NCBI GenBank assembly: GCA_023416995.1
Contig: JAEZGI010000024.1
Span: 1-55,428 of the forward strand
Reading direction: 5' to 3'
Length of the DNA stretch: 55,428 nt
Origin: Bacteroidota bacterium
GTDB taxonomy: Bacteria > Bacteroidota > Bacteroidia > Chitinophagales > Chitinophagaceae
The notes beneath the pieces were generated by a model. That model saw only the letters and a list, made by a program, of their open reading frames with translations, had not been told where the DNA came from and ran no database searches. This document shows, piece by piece, positions 50,347 through 55,428 of this stretch (position 1 is the first letter of the stretch; each line of letters opens with the position of its first letter). The translations under genes were made by a program, and so were the position numbers.

Positions 50347-51615
50347 ATGTTTATGAAGCGCACCTGGAAATTTCTTTTCTTGCTTAACCTATATATTAAC
50401 ACCGGATCGGTGATTGCTCAGGATACCACCCAAAAAATTATCCCGGGCAGAATAAACAGCGCGGCAACTGTGGACAAACCCTATTTGTTGCTGATCTCGA
50501 TTGATGGTTTCCGGCACGACTATGCAGCAAAGTACGGTGCCGCGAACCTGTTGAAGTTTTCATCTCAGGGGGTGCGCGGCACCGGGATCCGGCCCGCTTT
50601 CCCTTCATTAACCTTTCCCAATCACTATACGATTGCGACGGGCATGTATCCCGCGCACCATGGCCTTGTTGACAATTATTTTTACGATCGTGCGAAAAAT
50701 GCATCCTATGCTGCAAATTCACCAGCAGCTGTGCGTGACAGCAGCTGGTACCACGGCAAACCGTTGTGGGTGTTAGCGGAAGAATCACAAATGCTTTCCG
50801 CCTGTTTCTACTGGGTGGGCTCTGAAGCGGCAGTGGGGGGTGTTCGACCGACTTATAATTATAATTACAGTACGCGTATTCCCGCACCCACAAGGGTGGA
50901 AATTGTCAGCAATTGGCTTAAACAGCCCGATAGTACCCGGCCGCACCTGGTTTGTATGTATTTCAGCGAAGTAGACAACGCGGGACACATCTATGGCGCC
51001 GATGCACCCCAGGTGGGTACCGCCGTGAAGTATATCGATAGCATCATAGGTTTGCTCGCCAAAGCGGCAACAGCATCTGGGGTTGATGTAAACTTCATAG
51101 TGCTTTCTGATCACGGAATGACAACCGTGGACCATCAGAACCCAATGCGACTGCCTGCTGCAATAGATACCAGCCGTTTTATCGTGCCCCGTGGCGATGC
51201 GTTATTACAGTTACACGCTAGAAATCCGGCAGATATCCGTCCGCTCTACCGCAAACTCCGCAGAAACTCCGATGGATTTACCCCTTACCTGCGCAACAAA
51301 CTTCCCCGCCGATGGCACTACAATTCCCGCCACGACCGCTATAACCACACGGGAGATATCATACTTGTTGCGAAACCTCCGAAGGTTTTCAACATCAACT
51401 ATACCACGGTCGACCGGGGTAAACATGGATTCGATCCGAAAATGCCGGAAATGCTTGCCGGCTTTTTCGCATGGGGGCCCGCATTTAAAAATGGCATCAC
51501 TATAAAGGAGTTTGATAATATTCACGTGTATCCGCTTGTGGCACACCTGCTTCAACTTTCATATAGGCACCCCATCGATGGCAAACTTAAGGTGCTCAAG
51601 GAGATATTAAAATGA
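50347..51615 (+). CDS. Exported nucleotide pyrophosphatase/phosphodiesterase (ENPP type)
   Basis: The 422-residue enzyme of the alkaline phosphatase superfamily has a signal peptide to about residue 25 (GSVIAQ) and two-zinc-type site residues: Asp53 (SIDGFRHDY), Thr89 nucleophile (PSLTFPNHY), Asp/His in EVDNAGH, Asp-His in LSDHGM and His in GKHGFDP. It should hydrolyse nucleotides or phosphodiesters in the periplasm. The long frame from 50251 overlaps the divergent gene, so the ATG at 50347 (MFMKRTWK) or 50353 is used. Confidence 0.93.
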   Translation: MFMKRTWKFLFLLNLYINTGSVIAQDTTQKIIPGRINSAATVDKPYLLLISIDGFRHDYAAKYGAANLLKFSSQGVRGTGIRPAFPSLTFPNHYTIATGMYPAHHGLVDNYFYDRAKNASYAANSPAAVRDSSWYHGKPLWVLAEESQMLSACFYWVGSEAAVGGVRPTYNYNYSTRIPAPTRVEIVSNWLKQPDSTRPHLVCMYFSEVDNAGHIYGADAPQVGTAVKYIDSIIGLLAKAATASGVDVNFIVLSDHGMTTVDHQNPMRLPAAIDTSRFIVPRGDALLQLHARNPADIRPLYRKLRRNSDGFTPYLRNKLPRRWHYNSRHDRYNHTGDIILVAKPPKVFNINYTTVDRGKHGFDPKMPEMLAGFFAWGPAFKNGITIKEFDNIHVYPLVAHLLQLSYRHPIDGKLKVLKEILK

Positions 51616-51808
51616 GTAAAAATCCGTAATCAACCGTTTTTACCACCCCGGGGTATTGTAGAAACGACTTTCATTCCATATTTTTAGCGCTTCCAACAGG
51701 GGTTTAATAGGGGTTTCTATGCGTGTTGCAAATTCTGGCGGCACGATACAGAATTTTCTGACAATAACTCCGTTCAATTTTACTAAACCAACATTGAAAT
51801 TGACTGGA

Positions 51809-52552
51809 ATGAGGTTAACATTTTTCAACAGAACCGCACTGCTGGCCCTGGCAGCGCTTTTTCAACTAAATATATCTGCGGCTTCCACAGGCAGCAACGA
51901 CACAAACGCTATCACACTACCGCCTTTGCCGGTACTCACAAATCTTATAAAACCAGCGCTTTCGGTAAACACTATGTACGACAGTCTGCAGTTGAACGAA
52001 CTCGGACTGAATAAAAATGTTTTCCAGCTTGCGTTGCGAGGCATGGAAAAATTGCGAAAATCCGGCAGGTTAGCCAACGATCGCATCATTTCAATCATCG
52101 ATTTCAGCCAACCCAGCGTTCAGCGCCGCTTGTATGTGATCGACCTCGAAAATTGCACCCTCCTGTACAATACGCTTGTTGCTCATGGTATGAAGTCTGG
52201 AAAAGAAAAGGCACTGTCCTTCTCCAACAAACCTGCTTCTCATAAAAGTAGTCTTGGCTTCTATATTACCAGTAAAACATACCAGGGCAGTAACGGTTAT
52301 TCGCTGCGCTTATTGGGATGCGAAAAAGGATTCAATGATAATGCTGCCAAACGTGCCATCGTAGTACATGGTGCAGACTACGTTAATGAAGAATACATCA
52401 CCTCGCAGGGGTATATAGGAAGAAGCCAGGGCTGTCCCGCATTACCTCCCGAATTAAGCAGAGAAATGATTGATGAAATCAAAGAGGGATCCTGTCTTTT
52501 TATCTATCATCCCAACCCGCTGTATCTTTCAAAGTCCCAGTTCGTGAAATAG
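51809..52552 (+). CDS. Exported L,D-transpeptidase-like protein (murein LDT catalytic family)
   Basis: The 247-residue protein has a hydrophobic N-terminus (RTALLALAALFQLNISAAS) as a signal peptide and the YkuD_2-type domain with RRLYVIDLENCTLLYNTLVAHG, His187 in VVHGADYV and Cys209 in RSQGCPAL. The cysteine is the nucleophile of peptidoglycan L,D-transpeptidases. It may crosslink or trim murein. The chosen start ATG 51809 gives a normal signal peptide; a longer frame from 51719 does not. It stands alone after the phosphodiesterase gene. Confidence 0.9.
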   Translation: MRLTFFNRTALLALAALFQLNISAASTGSNDTNAITLPPLPVLTNLIKPALSVNTMYDSLQLNELGLNKNVFQLALRGMEKLRKSGRLANDRIISIIDFSQPSVQRRLYVIDLENCTLLYNTLVAHGMKSGKEKALSFSNKPASHKSSLGFYITSKTYQGSNGYSLRLLGCEKGFNDNAAKRAIVVHGADYVNEEYITSQGYIGRSQGCPALPPELSREMIDEIKEGSCLFIYHPNPLYLSKSQFVK

Positions 52553-52601
52553 CGGTTCAATTTGAAATTGCTGTAAATCAATCTATCCTGTAATAATGGA
52601 T

Positions 52602-52609
52602 TATATTTG
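52602..52609 (+). promoter_or_regulatory. Bacteroidota -7 element before the sugar oxidoreductase
   Basis: TATATTTG is a perfect TAnnTTTG, with transcription starting near 52616 and an 11-base leader. A clear -33 TTTG was not found. Confidence 0.5.
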
Positions 52610-52626
52610 GCAATCAAATACCCATT

Positions 52627-53604
52627 ATGTTGAAGGTTGGAGTTTTAGGCGTCGGTCATCTTGGCAAGTTTCATCTGAACAACTGGAAAGAAATCAACCA
52701 GGTGGAGGTCGTCGGCTTTTATGATCCGAATGATGATACTGCCCAGGAAGTTTCTGAAAAATACCAGATCCCCCGGTTTCTTGAAGCTGAACGTCTGCTC
52801 GATGTAGTCGATGCAGTTGACATTGTGGCGCCGACAAATTTCCATTTCGAGCTTTGTAAACTGGCCATGCGCAGGGGTAAACATGTGTTTGTTGAAAAGC
52901 CGCTGGCGAATACGATGGAAGAGGCCCGGGAGCTTGTTAAGCTGGCGAAAGAATCGAATATCAAGTTCCAGGTCGGACACGTAGAACGTTTTAATCCCGC
53001 ATTCCTGGCTGTACAACACCTGGATCTTAACCCGATGTTTATTGAGGTGCATCGTCTTGCTCAATTCAACCCGCGCGGTACCGAAGTAAGTGTGATCCTC
53101 GATCTGATGATTCATGACATCGACATCATTCTTAAACTCGTAAAAAGCGAGGTAAAATCTATTTCTGCGAGTGGGGTAGCCGTGATGACCGATACACCGG
53201 ATATTGCCAATGTGAGGGTTGAATTCAATAATGGTTGTGTAGCTAATCTCACTTCCAGCCGCATCTCAATGAAAAAGATGCGAAAGGTCCGGGTCTTCCA
53301 GAAAGACGCTTATATTGGTATTGACTTCCTGAACAAAAAAGCAGAAGTCATTAAACTGAAAACACCGCAGGATCTTGAATCGTTTTCATTTGACATAGAT
53401 CTGCCAAATGGATCGAAGAAATCAATCGCGATGTTGAACCCACCGGTACCCGAAGTAAATGCAATCCGCATGGAGCTAGAGAAATTCCGTGATGCAATAC
53501 AAGAGAATACACCAACGATTGTTTCCGAAGTTGATGGCTACCGTGCAATGGATGTTGCGCATCAGATTCTGCAGAAAATAAAAAATAACAGTATCGCGTC
53601 CTGA
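52627..53604 (+). CDS. Gfo/Idh/MocA oxidoreductase, sugar-nucleotide type
   Basis: The 325-residue cytoplasmic enzyme has a Rossmann N-terminus (VGVLGVGHLGKFHLNNW), the EKP motif in VEKPLANTMEEA and a GHVERFNPA segment typical of UDP-sugar-type members; GnnA-like UDP-N-acetylglucosamine 3-dehydrogenase is a candidate by memory only. HDIDIILKL carries the conserved His/Asp. Neighbour: the undecaprenyl-phosphate sugar transferase starts seven bases after its stop, which supports polysaccharide or lipid A work. Confidence 0.88.
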   Translation: MLKVGVLGVGHLGKFHLNNWKEINQVEVVGFYDPNDDTAQEVSEKYQIPRFLEAERLLDVVDAVDIVAPTNFHFELCKLAMRRGKHVFVEKPLANTMEEARELVKLAKESNIKFQVGHVERFNPAFLAVQHLDLNPMFIEVHRLAQFNPRGTEVSVILDLMIHDIDIILKLVKSEVKSISASGVAVMTDTPDIANVRVEFNNGCVANLTSSRISMKKMRKVRVFQKDAYIGIDFLNKKAEVIKLKTPQDLESFSFDIDLPNGSKKSIAMLNPPVPEVNAIRMELEKFRDAIQENTPTIVSEVDGYRAMDVAHQILQKIKNNSIAS

Positions 53605-53610
53605 TCGCCA

Positions 53611-55023
53611 ATGCCTGCTTCCCATAAAGTTCATAATGTCTGGTACATCATCAGCGATTTCATTGCCGCAACATTAGCGTGGATCGTCCTCTATTTTTTC
53701 AGGCGATGGCAGTTGGGAGAGCTATTGGTACAGGATGGATCATTATATCTGAATCAACGGTTCTGGCTTGGGCTATTGCTGTTGCCGATGAGCTGGATCG
53801 TTTTTTATGCCTTGCTTGGTGCCTATAAATCGCTATATCGAAAATCCTCTTTCAATGAATTTTCGATCACGTTAACTGCAAGTATCATCGGCTGCACCGT
53901 TATCTTTTTCCTCATCGTCATCAATGATCCCCAAAAACAATACACTTACTATTATAAGTCACTGTTCTGTTTTGTAGTGGTTCAATTCCTGTTTACCTGG
54001 GTGGGACGTTCGCTTATTTTAACGACAGTGAGCCGTCAGCTTGCAACGGGTAAGGTGGTATTCAACACACTGCTGGCGGGAAGCAATAAAACGGCGCTGA
54101 ACATTTTCCTTGAAACTAAAGAGGGACTTCGACGCAGCGGATTTCATTATGCAGGTTTTATAAACGGCGCCGAAACAAATGGCATTGCTGAACATCTACC
54201 TAAACTCGGTAGTTTGCCGGAGCTTTCCCAGATCATCGATAAACATGATATACGCATGGTCGTAATAGCCATGGAGAAATCAGAAAAACAACAGGTCGAG
54301 CGAATTATAGAACTGCTGGGAGAAAAGGACGTTGAGATCAGCATCGTACCCGACACTTTGGACATTCTTTCTGGCTCCGTAAAGACTGATATGTTGTTTG
54401 GCCCTGTGCTTACAGGAATCAGGACCGGGCTGATGCCGGAATGGCAACAAAATATAAAACGGGTTATTGATGTGGTAGTCGCCCTTCTTGGTCTTATCTT
54501 TTTGTCTCCACTGCTATTGTATGCTGCAATCAGAACGCATTTTTCTTCAGAGGGTGGTATCATCTATTCACAGGAACGGGTAGGGTTCAAAGGCAAACGG
54601 TTTCGGATCTATAAGTTCAGATCAATGTTTGCCAATGCAGAAGATGAAGGTCCGCAGCTATCATCAAAAAATGACGCCCGTATCACCCGCTGGGGGAAGA
54701 CAATGCGCAAATGGAGGATCGACGAACTGCCCCAGCTCTGGAATGTTTTGATTGGAGAAATGAGCCTGGTAGGACCGCGGCCGGAAAGACTTTTTTATAT
54801 AAAACAATTGACTGAAAAAACACCCTATTTCCGCTACCTGCTAAAGGTAAAACCAGGCCTCACTTCATGGGGTATGGTCCAGTTTGGTTATGCCGGCACG
54901 GTTGATGAAATGATTGAACGAATGAAATATGATCTGATTTATATTGAGAATGTTTCACTGGCACTTGATCTAAAAATCATGTTATACACTATTCGAATAA
55001 TTTTAAAAGGCAAAGGCCGGTGA
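53611..55023 (+). CDS. Undecaprenyl-phosphate sugar phosphotransferase (WcaJ-like)
   Basis: The 470-residue enzyme moves a sugar-1-phosphate onto undecaprenyl phosphate to start exopolysaccharide synthesis. The N-terminal half has four transmembrane segments (about 10-140), a CoA-binding-like middle domain, and the C-terminal bacterial sugar transferase domain from about 285: KRVIDVVVALLGLIFLSP, YSQERVGFKGKRFRIYKFRSM, RKWRIDELPQLWNVL and MSLVGPRPERL. KVKPGLTSWGMVQFG follows. It ends in an IILKGKGR tail. Seven bases after the oxidoreductase stop. Confidence 0.94.
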   Translation: MPASHKVHNVWYIISDFIAATLAWIVLYFFRRWQLGELLVQDGSLYLNQRFWLGLLLLPMSWIVFYALLGAYKSLYRKSSFNEFSITLTASIIGCTVIFFLIVINDPQKQYTYYYKSLFCFVVVQFLFTWVGRSLILTTVSRQLATGKVVFNTLLAGSNKTALNIFLETKEGLRRSGFHYAGFINGAETNGIAEHLPKLGSLPELSQIIDKHDIRMVVIAMEKSEKQQVERIIELLGEKDVEISIVPDTLDILSGSVKTDMLFGPVLTGIRTGLMPEWQQNIKRVIDVVVALLGLIFLSPLLLYAAIRTHFSSEGGIIYSQERVGFKGKRFRIYKFRSMFANAEDEGPQLSSKNDARITRWGKTMRKWRIDELPQLWNVLIGEMSLVGPRPERLFYIKQLTEKTPYFRYLLKVKPGLTSWGMVQFGYAGTVDEMIERMKYDLIYIENVSLALDLKIMLYTIRIILKGKGR

Positions 55024-55060
55024 GATCGTTCTGAATTACCCAGTCCAATAAACAGCCTGT

Positions 55061-55428
55061 ATGAACGTTGTATACCAAAAGAAACTTTTCATGACTGCTG
55101 TTCTCCGTTTGCTGTTTGGTGTGATCACTTGCGCCTTTTCACTTGTCGGTTTTGCGCAAACCGGCGACTGGCAACAGGAGCTCCGTTATAAAATTGATGT
55201 ATCGCTAAACGATTCCGTTCATGCGTTGACAGGGTACATGCAGTTAACATACAAAAACAACTCACCCGATACCCTTAGCTATATCTGGTTCCATGTTTGG
55301 CCCAATGCTTTTAAGAACGATAAGACAGCTTATAGCGAACACCAGTTAAGCAAAGGAAACACCTCGTTTTATTTTTCCGGGTCCGCGGAAAGGGCCTATA
55401 TAAACAGGCTTGATTTTCGTACAGGTAT
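55061..55428 (+). CDS. Start of an M1-family metallopeptidase (truncated by window end)
   Basis: The frame from ATG 55061 is open to the window end (122 codons). It has a signal peptide with a basic start (ATG 55091 is another possibility) and FSLVGFAQ before the cleavage site. The mature part begins WQQELRYKIDVSLNDSVHAL, with TLSYIWFHVWPNAFKND, the usual beginning of M1 aminopeptidase-like N-domains of Bacteroidota. The HExxH zinc site is outside the window, so the call rests on the N-terminus alone. Confidence 0.75.
   Translation, partial: MNVVYQKKLFMTAVLRLLFGVITCAFSLVGFAQTGDWQQELRYKIDVSLNDSVHALTGYMQLTYKNNSPDTLSYIWFHVWPNAFKNDKTAYSEHQLSKGNTSFYFSGSAERAYINRLDFRTG

Overview
The window comes from a Bacteroidota chromosome, most likely a soil- or plant-associated member of the Chitinophagales/Sphingobacteriales group (the order is inference). 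The evidence is a SusC/SusD pair, two secreted proteins with type IX secretion (T9SS) type A C-terminal sorting domains, several promoters with the Bacteroidota -7 element TAnnTTTG, and many small Bacteroidota-type exported proteins. No tRNA, rRNA, CRISPR array, insertion sequence or phage gene was seen. The first and last genes are cut by the window edges.

Region by region. 1-3396: part of a large unknown protein on the minus strand, then a secreted endonuclease/exonuclease/phosphatase-fold protein, a DUF481 outer-membrane-type protein and an exported coiled-coil protein. 3512-6466: a tight DNA-damage operon of UmuD, UmuC, an unknown 165-residue protein and an SRAP (YedK/HMCES-type) abasic-site protein. 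6631-13300: a secreted subtilisin-fold protease with a T9SS domain and a Glu where the catalytic His should be, then a secreted alpha/beta-hydrolase paired with a GH29 alpha-L-fucosidase. 13364-14151: CsbD and YceI stress proteins. 14484-17890: LutABC lactate oxidation genes running into rpiA. 17993-23019: an MFS transporter, a dienelactone-hydrolase lipoprotein, two exported minus-strand proteins and a second T9SS protein.

23132-41133 is the most interesting part, a sugar-acid and glycoside catabolic locus around a LacI-type regulator. Left of the regulator lie a KDGal/KDG kinase, a KDPG/KDPGal aldolase, an IlvD/Edd sugar-acid dehydratase and a PhyH-type dioxygenase. Right of it lie three exported proteins (a ThuA-like protein, a Tat-exported Gfo/Idh/MocA oxidoreductase and a Gfo/Idh/MocA-like lipoprotein without the usual nucleotide-binding glycines), then SusC/SusD, an SDR, mannonate dehydratase UxuA and a cytoplasmic GH13 enzyme. 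Read as one system, a glycoside or uronate derivative would be imported by SusCD, oxidised or processed in the periplasm, and its sugar acid broken down to pyruvate and glyceraldehyde 3-phosphate inside. An 18-bp palindrome in front of lacI is the probable operator, and similar half-sites lie before the ThuA gene and susC.

41244-44270: minus-strand small membrane and unknown proteins, and an alpha-amylase with a Gfo/Idh/MocA enzyme. 44443-49277: a stress and double-strand-break-repair island with Ku, a stand-alone LigD phosphoesterase carrying a lysine-rich repeat tail, and a stand-alone LigD polymerase; no ATP-dependent ligase domain is present in the window. 49324-55428: an aldo/keto reductase, an ectonucleotide pyrophosphatase-like enzyme, an L,D-transpeptidase-like protein, a sugar-nucleotide-type oxidoreductase with an undecaprenyl-phosphate sugar transferase, and the start of an M1 metallopeptidase.
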